Positions 36,470 through 48,900 of a DNA stretch of 64,000 nucleotides are shown in pieces (the stretch's first letter is position 1; every line of letters starts with the position of its first letter). Source of the DNA: Cryptomeria japonica. Taxonomy: Eukaryota; Streptophyta; Pinopsida; Cupressales; Cupressaceae. Location of the stretch: positions 228,504,915 to 228,568,914 of the forward strand of contig NC_081410.1 in the NCBI RefSeq assembly GCF_030272615.1, in the 5' to 3' direction. A program made the translations under genes and the position numbers. The notes below the pieces were generated by a model that was not told where the DNA came from, did no database searches, and saw only the letters and a program-made list of their open reading frames with translations.

Positions 36470-38556
36470 CCCACACAGACAAAAATGCTAATGGATGCAA
36501 CTTGAACTGCCTATGTAGGGTTACTTCAGTACTTAGCCAAGGAACAATGTATAACTGACACAACCACCTGTGCAGCACGGACTAAACAGTTGGGCACTAA
36601 CTGGAAATTAAAATTTCTTGCCTAAAAGATTCAAAAATTATTCTAGCCCCAGATGCAATGGCTGACAAAAACTATGATACAGGTTTTGATGCAAATGCAG
36701 ACAAACCGTAATGCAGCTTTTTGGCAATCTTCAAATTCCTAACCAGAAAAGACTATCAAAATGTTTTACGCAATTGATGCAACTGCATTAGGATGAATAT
36801 TTTTTACAGGATTACCTTTCCTTGATCATGATACTACCAACCATTTTGAGGGTTACAATTCACATATTATTTCTACATTAGAAATAAGTAACAAAATCGA
36901 TTATTTAAATTTGAACAGTATTAAATACCATACCGCTTGCACCTATCATTGTGATATTCACACATGGACTCACACTTTGTAGTTGATAGAGAAGTAATTA
37001 ATATAACAAATGATGAAGTTCATGTTTCTCCCAAAAGCTCATCACTAGTACATACTACATGCACATTTTTAACAATTGTTGATGCATATGAAATCCAGTT
37101 ATGTGTCTATCTAGTTTGAACCTTCTCCTATTAAAAAAAATGGATGCTTAAAGGCTGTATATCAAAGAAGCCCAAAGGTTAAGAGATACTAATCTGAAAT
37201 TTCACAAGTTCTGCCAAATTATCTTTTGATGCTTTCAATTTTATTAATAATTGTAGTCATTTTACAAAAACAATTGGTTTTCTGACTCTCCACAACGTAA
37301 CTTTCAACATGCTGTGAGATTAAAAGCTCGAGATTTTTTACAAGCCTAGAAACTAATGATAATGATTAAACATTTACATCTTGTATGGTATGCTTATGTT
37401 TAGAAGGTAATCACTGGACATGGCAACCCTATTCTACAAAACTTAGCAAAAATCCACTTACAATTTGTCTTACAATTGCATTTGGTATATGACGACATAA
37501 TCTTCCATCTGCATATGCAACAGCACTTGATAGTATGAAATTTGTCAATACAATCCTTGGACTTCGTTTTTCTTTCTCCTTGCTCTTTTTAACATTAGGA
37601 GAATCAGATCCACTTGGGAGACCTTTGTTCTTCTGATCTAGAGATGGTTCTTTGGCAGCAGCAGATTTACCATGTGAGTAATCTTTACCCAAAAATTTCC
37701 GTGTTTGTGTCCTTAATGCCCGTATTGTAAAAACAATAAAGAGTTGTTCACATACAGCCTTAAGTTGTGGGCCTACTCTCCATCCCTGGCAATCACACTA
37801 GATGTCTCAGAATTATAAATTGGCAACCAAAACCCACAAATGTGTCATCTGAGATTGAACGTACTTTAGACAGAAATAGGAATTCTGCAAAAATTAGCAG
37901 CTACTTGCAATATAAAGAAATCGAGATAAAATAAAAAAACAAACAAGCAACATATGAACATGTACGCTTAATATTCTGAACCCTGATAATCATTTCTATT
38001 TGTTTTAACCTTCATCTCTATCTAGCAACTTCCACATAAATATTAAGAGTTTTAATATTTCAATTCAAGGACTGCGTGTGATTTCGTATTATTTTACATC
38101 ATACTAATGGTAATCTTAATTTTATGCATATTTTTTTCAGTATACCATGATTTTAGTATCTTAAGATATTGGCAAAAACTTTTCATTTCCTAGCTTGTCT
38201 TTCATACCCAACATATTTACTGGATGTTATCCGAGGATCTTTTAATTGGGGACCCTTTCTAGTTTGAAATTCTTAATAACTATGAAAATGTATTATTTTC
38301 TTCTAAGCTTTTAAAGCACCTAATTCTCAAATAGAATTTGCTGCCCTATATGTCAAGGTCTTGAACATTTCATTTAATTATTTAAGGAAAAGGATATAAT
38401 GAATGAACATACAAAATCCTTCCGAAGTCGTCGTGGAGAATAACCAGCAAGTGAGGATTTGTCAGCCAGGAGACCCTCTGCAATAAGAAAGTTCTTTGTA
38501 CATTTTATGATTTCATCAATCAAAGCGCTGCTTGGAGGTAAATTCTTAAGGATCAC
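36470..38556 (-). pseudogene. Unrecognised plant gene fragment, three exons
   Basis: Three coding-looking blocks on the minus strand are bounded by good splice signals. Exon A 38556-38413 (acceptor TATTGCAG, donor GTATGT, 144 bp) encodes VILKNLPPSSALIDEIIKCT and SLAGYSPRRLRKDF. Exon B 37785-37462 (acceptor GATTGCCAG, donor GTAAGT, 324 bp) encodes GWRVGPQLKAVCEQLF, RALRTQTRKFLGKD, a Lys-rich linker and RIVLTNFILSSAVAYADG. Exon C from 36600 (acceptor TTTCCAG) encodes LVPNCLVRAAQVVVSVIHCS. All junctions are phase 0 and both complete exons are multiples of three, which is unlikely by chance. The pattern of amphipathic helices suggests a helical-repeat protein but I cannot name it. Exon C meets TGA (36526-36528), then TAG (36511-36513); the TGA could be the true end or a disabling mutation. 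Upstream exons are not visible. Confidence 0.6.
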
Positions 38557-39660
38557 CTGCAATACAAAAAAAATGCTTGTGATAGAATGTACCCTCTGAG
38601 ACAAGATGAAATGTATCCTAATATAACTACAAAAAAAAGGTGCTTGGCAAAGATGTTGAAACTAAGATCACAATCCAAAGTTTTGCTAACTCAAAAAAAC
38701 TTCTATATAACCAAAGCATATATATATTATATATGTAAAAAAATGTACCACCATGCAACTCTCTAAATTACAAATCTCACAAATTTGCTAGCAAAAAATA
38801 TAGAGATTTTTTTCAAAATGTCCTATTCAATTACAAACATTACCATTATACTCAAGAACTCCAAAAAACAAATTTTAAAAATAAATTTAACTTCTAAATT
38901 AAAGACAAAATTTCTAGGGTCCATAATATTACTTTGGTATATTTTTGTACTTGATTATATAAACTTTTTTCGACATCAATGTATCCATTTTCTCTTCTCT
39001 TGCTATCTTTTCTTGATAGATCATATATATATATATGACTAAGAACACAGACTTTATTATAGCTAAAACATAAACACAACCTAAGATCAGATTAAGCTGA
39101 CAATGCATTTTATCATTGAAATTATCACAACCAAGTGAATCTCTGTGTGTGCACATGCACATCCATTAAAAGCAAAAGAGTTTGCTATTACAGTGAAGAA
39201 TATGTTTTTGAAAAAAAAATAGACTTCTTGTACTGAAATGAAATTTTTTCTTTTTGTGTAAGCTAAATCCTTATCATTTCTTTGAAATAAAGAGTGGCGT
39301 TCCCTTTTCTGGCCTCAGTGATCGGAAAGAAAATAATTTAATTAATAAAATTAAGTTGTCTAAATTAATATTTTTCAAGTAATTTGTATTTAATCTTAAG
39401 TTATCAATTCAAGTACGGGTATGGATGCAGAATCGGGTATGGATTCGTGGGTATAGCAAAGTTTTTTTTTCCCTTGGGTATGGGTATGGGTACGGGTACA
39501 TCTGTACACACACACACACATATATGTTCAAACATCAAAATTATAAATTATAAACTGTCACTCCCATTATTACAATGCTGCAATCTATACAATGTAACTC
39601 TCCCATACATAAATCCATAATTGCCAATAAATATTCATAATTTGCAAAAATGAAAATATT
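38557..39660. other. AT-rich DNA, no gene seen
   Basis: Probably intron or intergenic sequence upstream of the gene fragment. It contains short (AT)n stretches near 38721 and 39024, GGGTATGGGTATGGGTA near 39477 and a (CA)n run near 39506. No supported ORF. Confidence 0.55.
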
Positions 39661-39669
39661 CAACTTTCA

Positions 39670-40190
39670 AGTCTCAAAATGTCATGGCACAATGAAAATT
39701 CAAATTACAAGCCATAAGGGATTTTATCTTCATATTCATCTTCATCTGAAGCATCAAGCCAAAGCCCAAGGTCATCATTTGGTTCAAATTCAACATTATT
39801 TGAAATTTTGAACCACACTCCATTGGAATGCCACTCCCACTAGCTCCATCTCTATCAAGTTCCATAGTTGCCTCATCTATAGAGACTTGGGCAAGTTGTG
39901 CAACTGTAGCATCTAAATCAGCACACTCAAGGGATAGATCCCAATTCCTTGTCGCACCCGCATTATATTCAAGTTTCTTATGTGACAATAGACGAAGCTA
40001 GGAGTGTATGTAGACCAAGTTCTCTACCTTTTTTTCACCCAAACGATTACACTTGATTGAGTGGATGAAGGAGCATGTATTCCAATTCCGCTCAGGTGAA
40101 GAAGAACTTGCAACCTTGATGCAGGAGCATCCAAGGTGTAGGAACAATCTTGCATCACCCAAAAAAAGAAATGCAGTATTTTCCTTTGTT
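39670..40190 (-). pseudogene. hAT transposase C-terminal fragment
   Basis: The minus strand encodes VASSSSPERNWNTCSFIHSI, then CNRLGEKKVENLVYIHS, a stop, LRLLSHKKLEYNAG and an acidic tail (LDATVAQLAQVS). This is the hAT C-terminal dimerisation region and closely parallels the last exon of the hAT at 57661-61030 (SERNWSTYSFIHSV). Only the C-terminus is present; the upstream part is frameshifted or missing. The block begins after an intron-like AG/GT junction just as the last exon does in the intact copy. It abuts the LTR of the Ty3/gypsy element. Confidence 0.8.
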
Positions 40191-40247
40191 TTGTGGTTTC
40201 TCCTTAGTTCTTTGGGACCCATTAGGTTGGCTGCACTATATAAGACG

Positions 40248-40970
40248 TGTAGAAGCTAAAAATGGCCAAAAATAGTCATGCGACTTTTGCTCATTTTTGG
40301 TTGTATGGAGTATGGACATGAAAATTGGATCCAAGAAGCACAATTGAAAAATAAGATGATTGGTGAAAGAATCGTTTCAATAACTTGAGCGGTTTGAAAG
40401 ATATCAAAGTTTTTGTCCCGAGTAATTTCTCCAATGAAGCTTAAAACTCAAAATTGAAAACCTTAGAAGCCCCAAAAATGTTCAAAACCTAGACAAATAA
40501 TCTATTTGCTGTTGTAGATCTCTTCATGAGCTTTTCAACGATATGTTATAATAGCAAATCGGACGCTTGAGTCAAAAGTTATGGATCTTGAAAGTTGTGC
40601 CACCAAAACTCAAGTTTCAATAAAATTCCACTTGGGCAAGAAAAATGAACCGATGGACCACTGAGCACCAAAAGGGGGAAAAGTTATGCTTCCAAAACAT
40701 TCCAAGGCAGTTATAAATGCTATATAAAGGGGTGAATGAGGGTTACAGAGAATAGTTCCAGTAGTGCAGATCGTGGCTTCAACTTGCAAATTATTGTAAT
40801 GGGAATGCCCATGTGGTTGTTGCATGTTATTTTCTGAATGTTGTAATTTCATTTTATTGAGATAATAGAAAGCAAGTGTTTCCTCGCTCACATTTTTTGT
40901 TTATTTCTCAATTGTTGTTGTGTGTTCGGATTTATAAAGGGAGTTCACTTATCAAGTTTTACCCTCATCA
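40248..40970 (+). repeat. 5' LTR of Ty3/gypsy element (outermost nest level)
   Basis: The right end (…CCTCATCA) is fixed by the primer binding site that follows. The left end is placed at a TGTAGAAGC at 40248 only because it is the nearest plausible TG after the hAT remnant, so it may be off. A TATA box lies at 40720-40728 and the first transcribed region follows. The 3' LTR lies beyond the window. Confidence 0.55.
40720..40728 (+). promoter_or_regulatory. TATA box in the Ty3/gypsy LTR
   Basis: CTATATAAAG lies about 250 bp before the LTR end, the expected U3 position for a retrotransposon promoter. Confidence 0.6.
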
Positions 40971-40972
40971 AG

Positions 40973-40989
40973 TGGTATCAGAGTAGAAG
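40973..40989 (+). promoter_or_regulatory. Primer binding site of Ty3/gypsy element
   Basis: TGGTATCAGAGTAGAAG follows two bases after the LTR end and matches the initiator tRNA-Met-type primer site. Confidence 0.8.
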
Positions 40990-41018
40990 TTCCTAAGTGT
41001 GTAAACATATCGCCGAAC

Positions 41019-42470
41019 GTGAGGCAGTTTGCACCAGAACTGTGGCTATGGGTTTGTGAGGAAAGTGAGAAAATGCTCCCACGAAGGAACCATGGTGGAA
41101 GAAATGTCGGTGTGACGGAAGAGGGTTTTAGAGCCCTCCACAGGCAAGTTCAAGCATTGCAAGAGGAGCTGCATAGAGGAGTTGATATCAAGGCAAGAGA
41201 TGAAAGCGATGATGAAGAAGAAGAAGACCGGTTCGAAGAAGAACAGGAAGTAGTTAGAGATCTTGATGAGGCTACGTTTTTGAGGGCTGTTTCTAACAAT
41301 TGGACAAAGGCCAAAGATTGAAGTTTCCACATATTCTTGAAATCTTAATCCAGAAAAGTTGATTGATTGGACAAATGATATGGAGGAATATTTTGAGTAT
41401 GAAGAAGTGGGCGATCTTGAAAGGGTCAAATTTGCAAAGATCAAATTGAAGGGTCATGCAAGTATTTGGTGGAAAGAAGTTCAGTTAGAGGAGGAAAAGA
41501 GAAAATAACAAGATGGGATCGGATGTTGGACAAACTAAAGAGAATTCATTCTTGTCAACTATGAGTTTGATTTGTTGAAAAAGATGATTGGGTTGAAGCA
41601 AGTGGGAAAATATGTCAAGCAATATATACAAGAGTTCTATTGAGTCCTAATTAGAATAGGCCATTTTGAGGCCAACAAGGAGAAAGTTGCCCATTACATA
41701 AATGGGTTGAAGCTGAGTATCCAATAATGTCTACCATTGAAGATGCATATCAATTTGCTTTGAAGGTAAAAGAGAAGTTAAATAGAAGATTTGAGAGCAA
41801 GCAAAATGGAACGGGTCGTGGTGGAAAGACTAGTGGACGGTCTTATGGAGGCCGAAATGAAAACCAGAAGAAGAATGATGACTCTAGTAGCAGTCAAAAT
41901 CAAAGGGGAAATAATTCCTACCGTCTTCGCAATCAAAAGAGTGGAGATCAAAGAGGAAGAGGAAGTGGACAAGGACTGAGAAGAGGAGGCTTTTGTGGAA
42001 CATGTTTCCAATGTGGAGAAGGACAAAGCCTATGAGTGTCCCCAACATCAAGAGAGGACAAATAGAAGACCTGAGGGTAATGCACGAGTTGCACATGTAG
42101 ATGAAGATGTTGAGCCTTCGCATTCTAAAGATGCAAAGAGAGGAGAGGTTCTTGTTACTAGAAGAGCCTTGTTGAATGATGAGAAGGAGCCAGCCCAAAG
42201 GAAGAATTTGTTTCACACAAGATGTAAATGTAATGGTAAAGTTTGCAATGTCATTAAAAATGGAGGTAGTACTAATAAACTTGTTTTTGAGGAAATGGTT
42301 AGTACATTGAAGTTAGAAAGAAGGCACCCGAATCCCTATTGGATTGCTTGGTTGTAGAAGGACCATAAGGCTTTGGTCAATGAACAATGTCTGGTAAAGT
42401 TCAAGATTGGAAACTATCATGATGAGGTATTATTTGATATTATGCCTATGAATGTTTATCATTGAGACCA
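41019..42470 (+). pseudogene. Ty3/gypsy gag and protease, broken
   Basis: The N-terminal ORF (41019-41321) has a coiled-coil and acidic stretch. In the next frame follows the Ty3-type gag (EKLIDWTNDMEEYFEYEEV, LKGHASIWWKEVQLEE, YINGLKLSIQ), then SIEDAYQFALKVKEKLN with a Gly/Arg/Asn-rich linker. A CCHC knuckle (CFQCG...YECP) is split by a frameshift near 42022. The protease region reads RCKCNGKVCNVIKNGGSTN; the family has an Asp where this has Asn in KNGGS, so the catalytic residue appears lost. Several frameshifts and stops occur between 41320 and 41760. The reading ends at RPWQFDRHAIHDG, where the non-autonomous hAT interrupts it, and resumes at 43928. Confidence 0.85.
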
Positions 42471-42512
42471 TGGCAATTTGATCGTCATGCAATACATGAT
42501 GGGTATGCAAAT

Positions 42513-43919
42513 CAAAGCAGCATTAATTGTTTGGGGAATTAATCGGCAAAACAAAAGTATATGATTTTTTGAAAAAATCGGGAAAAAATCGGATATACAA
42601 AAAAACATAAAAAATTGCAGAAAAACAGTCAAAAACTATTTTTTATATATTTAAGGACATTTCCATAGTATAGAGATATTGTAAAGACTTCAACACATAA
42701 ATTAGAAAATAGATTTTCATTATTTATATTTATATACAATAATATTAAATTCATACAAATATTTCAAATCAAATTATATGATACAATATTTCTCTATTTA
42801 TATTTAGTATTTACTTTAATTCATCCATTTCAAAACAACTTAATTCTCACTCTCTCTCTCTCCCACATACATAATATATTAAATAACTAATTTAATCAAT
42901 GATATTAAATAAGTTATGTAATATTAAATATTACAATAATATTAAATAAATTACAGTATATTAATATTACAATAATATAAAATAAATTACAGCACATTAC
43001 AATAATTTTATCTTAAAACATTGAATTACTGATTTAATATTTTAAGGTAAATTAGAGTAACTTATGTAATATTATTGCAAATTTATTTAATATTGTAATA
43101 TATATATTACAATCGGTAATATATTTTAAAACATGTTACATAAATTACAATATAATAATTAACGATTTTAAATAATCAATATTAAAAAAATTAACTGTAT
43201 TAATTTTTTTTAATTATTAAATAATTATGATAAAATAAATCATATAAATTACAATCAGTAATATATGTTAAAATATATTACAATTTAAAAATTACGATTC
43301 TAAATAATCTATATAAAAAAATAAATTGTATACTAAAAATTTCTTTATTATTAAATAATTATAATAAAATAAATTATTAAGATATTATCATCAAGCAAAT
43401 GGCTGGGATCGGGCTCAATATGGGAGTGGAATGGTCATTGATGGTGGGTCCATGTGATTTAGAAAAATAAAGAACCAATACATTCAGAAAAATGCTTTCA
43501 CTTAGAATTATTACATTAAGAAAAAAATTAAAAAATTTGCGGTGAACATTAGAATTGCAAACTTTCAGTAAAAATTTATCGCCAAATGCTTGGACTTGCC
43601 TGCCTTGATTAATTTACAGGCCTGGCTTACGATCTTCTTCGCACCGCTCACTGGTCTGCTCTTTGCCGCCGAAATGCATTTTAACCCTTGCAACAATTTT
43701 GCAACGTTTTTTTTTCCAAGTTTTGGCATGTTTTAGGGTTTTCGTAGATGACGATTTTTAACATTAAATCATGCGATTAAATTGCAATTAAATGCCCAAA
43801 AAATTGTGGAAAATCGTTGACCAATTTTTCCACGATTTTATGGGGAAAAAGTCGGCACTGCAGACGATCGTCGATTAATCACGATCAATCGCGATTTTTT
43901 CCGGATTAATGTTACCGTG
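42513..43919. mobile_element. Non-autonomous hAT-like transposon (1.4 kb)
   Basis: It is flanked by an 8-bp direct repeat ATGCAAAT (42505-42512 and 43920-43927), the TSD size of hAT elements. Excision in silico joins the Ty3/gypsy reading frame (HAIHDGYAN then TYSLTKDGVRH), which proves the insertion. The ends form an imperfect terminal inverted repeat: CAAAGCAGCATTAAT on the left and CACGGTAACATTAAT as reverse complement of the right. Subterminal repeats AAAAAATCGGG and AAAAAATCGCG occur inside both ends. The interior is AT-rich and non-coding, so it depends on a transposase in trans. Confidence 0.9.
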
Positions 43920-43927
43920 ATGCAAAT

Positions 43928-44861
43928 ACCTATTCTTTGACAAAGGATGGAGTTCGACACAAGCTGAAGCCATTGAAGGAGACAAAGGAAAAGGTATGTA
44001 GTAATGCAAGAATATATTTAGTTGATGGAAGAAAGTTTCTAGAAGGCATGAAGCATGACCATATGTGTTTTTCTTTAATTCCAAAAGTTGATAATGAGGA
44101 AGTAGAAGATGCACCTATGGAAGTTGCAGATTTGTTGGATGAGTTTCAAGATATTTTATCTGATAATGTACCAAATGCATTACCACCAATGAGAAAGATT
44201 AGTCATTAGATGAACCTGATTCCTAGAGCCACTTTGCCAAATAAGGCAACCCATAGAATGACTCCAACAGAGAGTGAAGAGTTGAACAAGCAAGTGCAAG
44301 AGTTGTTACAAAAAGGGGTGATTCGGGAGAGTTTGAGTCAATGTGTAGTACCTGTAGTACTAGCACCAAAGAAAAAAGGAGAATGGAGGATGTGTACAGA
44401 CTTCCGAGCTATCAATAAGATTACTATCAAGTAGAGACTCCCCTTGCGGAGGATGAATGACATTATGGATTGTTTGAGTGGGGCTGAGTACTCCAAAAAG
44501 ATAAATCTGAAGAGTGGATATCACCAAATTCGGATTAGAGAAGGAGATGAATTAACCTTCAAAACAAGAGAGGACTTGTATGATTAGTTAGTCATGCCTT
44601 TTGGGCTAACCGATGCGCCGAGCACATTCATGCAGCTCATGAACGAGGTATTACAAGAATTTCTAGGTAAGTTTGTTATTGTTTACTTGGATGATATTCT
44701 GATTTTCACTAAAACATTGGAGGAGCATATAGTGTATATTCGTAGGGTCTTTGAGAAGTTAAGAGAAGAAAAGTTATTGATTAGCTTGAAGAAGTGCAGT
44801 TGTGTGAAGGAGTTAGTATACTTGGGATTTGTTGTCTCAGCAGATGGTCTTAAAATGGACC
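43928..44861 (+). pseudogene. Ty3/gypsy reverse transcriptase, 5' half
   Basis: Follows directly from the protease after the hAT insertion: TYSLTKDGVRHKLKPL, DLLDEFQDILSD, then the RT motifs TPTESEELNKQVQELLQKG, PKKKGEWRMCTDFRAIN, YSKKINLKSGYHQIRI, VMPFGLTDAPSTFMQLMN and the catalytic VYLDDILIF. Stops at 44207 (TAG, likely CAG), near 44432 and near 44585 (YD-stop-LVMPFG, from Trp). The frame is cut at codon GAC (44858-44860) by the 17.9-kb insertion and resumes in the same phase at 62803, where it reads LEEVKAILEWSTPRSA. Confidence 0.9.
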
Positions 44862-45956
44862 TGTTGGTGTCTGTTTTATCATCTACCAAACATTAGAATA
44901 AAATATCCAAGGATACTCTATCCTCTCCTGAACAAAATCACTACTTGTGCCAAGATTGCGAGAAAGACCACAAGGCGACTCCAAGGTCTATATGTGCGAA
45001 CAAGCGACTTTAGTGGGATAGCTTTTTGGGTAGTGTATGCTGAAAATCTCAAGGGGGACTTACACTTGTCAATTCATGTCATTTAAGCTGTACTTAGGCA
45101 GATTTAACAATTTAGGCTCTATGTTTTTGGATTTTCTGGTTTAGGACTTCAAAAAAAGGATAAAAGAGGATAGGGTTTAGGAATTCTAACTACTTCTAAA
45201 CTATTCCTATGAACTCAAGAGACGGTGTAGACTAGGTGAGATTGGTAACAAAGCTTTGTTTCGCCACACTTGGACACCTACGCAAAGCGGGTGCAATCTT
45301 CTAGGGTTGTGCTTAAGATTTTCACACTCATGAACAATACCAACAATTGAACAATATTACTCAAAGTAGAAGTTAAGCATCTACATTTAAAAGCTCAAGC
45401 TAACTTTACACATTGAAAGGAAATCATCCATCCAAAGAAAGTATGAGAAAAATCTCACCAATCTATACTATCAAATCTATCATTCATCTAATTTCAAAGC
45501 AAATAATTTAAGCAAATTTAATCTGTGTTGAAGGGAATATGCAACCATGCAACCATTTAGCAATTAAAAAATTTCAAGACAATACTGATGATGAACTTTT
45601 ATTACTCAAATAGCTCTACGCAACAATTTCATAAATCTCTCCACACTGAAATGAAATGAGAGAGCAAGTTTATATAGAGTTTTTGAAAGCAAAATAAACG
45701 GCCGAGATCAATCTAAGATTGACGGCTGAGATCTAAACAACCTAACCCTAGATAGAGTTTCCCAAAATAAGATCAAAGATCGATTGCAAATGAGACAAGT
45801 GGCACAAGATGCTATCTTTTAGGATTGCACCCCCTTCTTTTGATATTCGATGAACCTGGACACAATCTGGTCAACTTCCTCCATTGTGACATGTGGCAAC
45901 ATGATCCCGAATTCTAATCCTTCCAAGTCATCTGTAGATAGAGCAAAAGTGATTTC
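44862..45956 (-). repeat. 3' terminal part of the nested element, non-coding
   Basis: No gene is seen. On the minus strand a TATA-like TCTATATAAACTTG lies at about 45668-45681 and the sequence runs from there to the terminal CAACA, as U3/R/U5 would. Likely 3' LTR; the left limit is not determined. Confidence 0.45.
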
Positions 45957-48900
45957 CTAGTCTAATTCCTGCTTCTGAAAGGCATGTCTGATGGACAAGA
46001 GGTTCGATGCCTTAGCCAAATTGCTTTTCAAGACTGAACCTGTGATGACAAAGGTGTCTTGAATTTTGACCTTCAAATTTTCCAACTGCATATCACTTTC
46101 CCGGATAGTCTCCTTCCCAAGCATCTTTGAAACTATAAGGAAAATCTTGTCCTGAATTGCCCTTATCTGTCCTATTCTATCAGCATCTACCTTCACCTTT
46201 TCCAAGACCTCATTCTGTGCAACCAATGTCCAGTGCCAACTGTTGAAGTCATAGGCATCCCTTGCTTCAATTATATTTTGATCAACCAACTCTTGAGGCG
46301 AGACTCCTTTCAGCTCTCTAACACATGGGATGATTCTATCTTGGATATCTTGGAAGTCAGTCCATACTTCTGCCATGTTTGCGATCCTAGAAAGTAAAGA
46401 AGAAGTTTGTTCATATGCTAATGATATTCCTTCCATAAACTTGACTGCTTCTTCTCTTATAATTTCCATCCAATCTATAGTTTCTCTAGCTGTTACTGTA
46501 TCTTCCTCAAAACTTTTGACTACCTGCTATGAATCCAAAAGTGGGAGAGTTTCTGGATTGGCTTGATCAAGTGGCTTAGTAGTCAAATGCCGAATATGTT
46601 CTTTTAAGCGCTCAACTTCTCTCTTATGCTCATTTTTCTTTTGTGTCTCTTCATCCAGCTTTGCCTTCATAGAAGCAACTGAATTGTCTAAGTCCTCTTT
46701 TACTTGGGTCTTTGTTCTTGGGCCTAAGTCAAAAGTGGTGATCTCATACTCATGAGGAGCAATGTCTCCTTTTTCTTTGTTTACCTTTGGCACGACTATC
46801 TGCACTGTACGATTGCCTGCCTCATGTCTCTCTGGATGGTGGAAAATCTCTTGGCTGGCTTTTTCACTGCAACCTTTTCTAGTTTGGCCAAAAAATCTGC
46901 CATATCATCCTCTTCTGAATCTTCTATTACTGGTGTGTTTATTTTCAACCTCTCTTTCAGCCAATCAGGAATAGTGGGCTTCTCAATGCCTTCCATCTCT
47001 TGATTGCCTTCTTCAAATCCAATACCTTGAAGGGCGGAGATCATTTCTTCTTCAAACTTTCCTTCTTTGACATCCATTTCATTTTCTGATTCTAGAATCT
47101 CTGTGCCAGTGGGAGACGGTGGCTGTTCATCTTCTTGGTGGACTGATTCTGCATTCTCCTCATGAATTGAAGAAGGAATGTCTATCTTCATCAATGACTC
47201 ATCAATAGTTAATATATATTTTTCATTCTTAGATGTGGTAGAACGAGATGGTTCCACCCTTTGCTTCTTTTGAGTAGGCTCCTCATTTACAACTACCTTC
47301 CCTTTTCTTTTAGCACTAACACTTTGAATTGCTTCTTCATTTGAGGAATATCCCTCTGCTACTCCCATCAGGGTATATGTCAAAGTTATATTTTTCTGCT
47401 TCAGCTCGTGACACTGCTGATCAACCCACCACCTTGTATATTGCATAACTGGTCACATCAAAGTGGTCAAATTTGCATGCCCTGGTTCGGACCACTTGAT
47501 AGGAGGAAGGGGTGCATGCTCGCCAAAGCCGGGTTGAGTATGTTCTCCATTATCTTCCAACTAATCATGGCACAAGAAAAGGTTTAGTCATTCTGGTGAA
47601 ATTTACTGATAGTCTGGAAAACAACCTTTTCCTGATATCAAATTCATCTGTAGCATTAGCCCAAAAATCTTCTATGTCTACCCTGTGTTTGAATCTTCCT
47701 TCATTTGCTGATTTGATATTGTTATGGGGATCATAATTTTCTCTAGGTCTATAGAATGTGAAAGGGTATCACTGCATCTCTAGCCTGGCACTCTCGACTG
47801 CCTGTGCTGTCGAACAGTACTCTTCCATATTTCCAATAAAGAACGGAAATGTGATTGCTGCCTTCTGCCTTATTCTTTTGAAATTCTGATATGTTTCAAG
47901 TTGCCTGAGAACTTCAAGGAGAACCATCCGGTTGGTTGGGTAAATTGGAAGTTTGTAAGGACGACCTTCAAAGCCTTGGACCCTGATGTATATAAATTTT
48001 GGAAACTGTATAAACCAAGATCCATATTTGCTGATCAAACTTTTAGCTTCAGGAGACAACCTTTGGTAAGTTCCTCCTTGCAACGTCCTTGTAATGTAAA
48101 TCAGGAATGCATCATGTGCTTGATAGCTCTTCTCCTTAAGCTGCAGCTGCAGGTAGCAATCATAGGATTGGAATTCATTCTCTCCATTGCCAACCACGCC
48201 TCTGCAAATTAGTCCATAATATCTATAGGTTGCAGTTAGCAAATAGACTATGTAAGAACTCATGTAGAATGAGTTTGTCTTCTCCAAATTTATCATCTGC
48301 TCATGAAGGTTATTGCTGATTATGCAAGACCAATTAAACATCCTAACTCCTGAGGTGATCTCATCCATGAAGTAATGGTGTACCCTTAGGGCTGCCCATG
48401 AGCCTATTTAGCAGTAGGATAATGTCTCGATATTCTTCCTTGAAGTACGGGCGCAGCAAGACCTTTGACACTTTCCCTTGGGGTCTCTTATTTTCCAACC
48501 AAGATTTGTTTACATTGGCTGCACAAAGCTCATACTGAGCATCATAAATCCTTTTAGTATCCTCTTTTGTCTTGTAGGTGGTCTTATTGTATTTTGGAGT
48601 TCCAAATGTTTCCTGGATAGATTGCTCTGAAAGGTTGGCTAAAACTCTTCCATCAGGGTGCAGCAAGACCTTTGACACTTTCCCTTGGGGTGTCTTCTTT
48701 TCCAACCAAGATTTGTTTACATTGGCTGCACAAAGCTCATACTGAGCATCATAAATCCTTTTAGTATCCTCTTTTGTCTTGTAGGTGGTCTTATTGTATT
48801 TTGGAATTCCAAATGTTTCCTGGATAGATAGCTCTGAAAGGTTGGCTAAAACTCTTCCATCAGGTGCAATGATTTCCCTTGACTGTGCATTGTAGTGTCT

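Noticed and set aside
36640-36850. Minus-strand reading with NLKIAKKLHYGLSAF as a further exon
   Set aside because: It has several stops, no splice borders and lies in the intron directly before the exon at 36600; left out for lack of support.
37429-37692. ATG at 37692 as the start of a small gene
   Set aside because: The reading frame extends upstream in phase to a good splice acceptor, so this is an internal exon and not a gene start.
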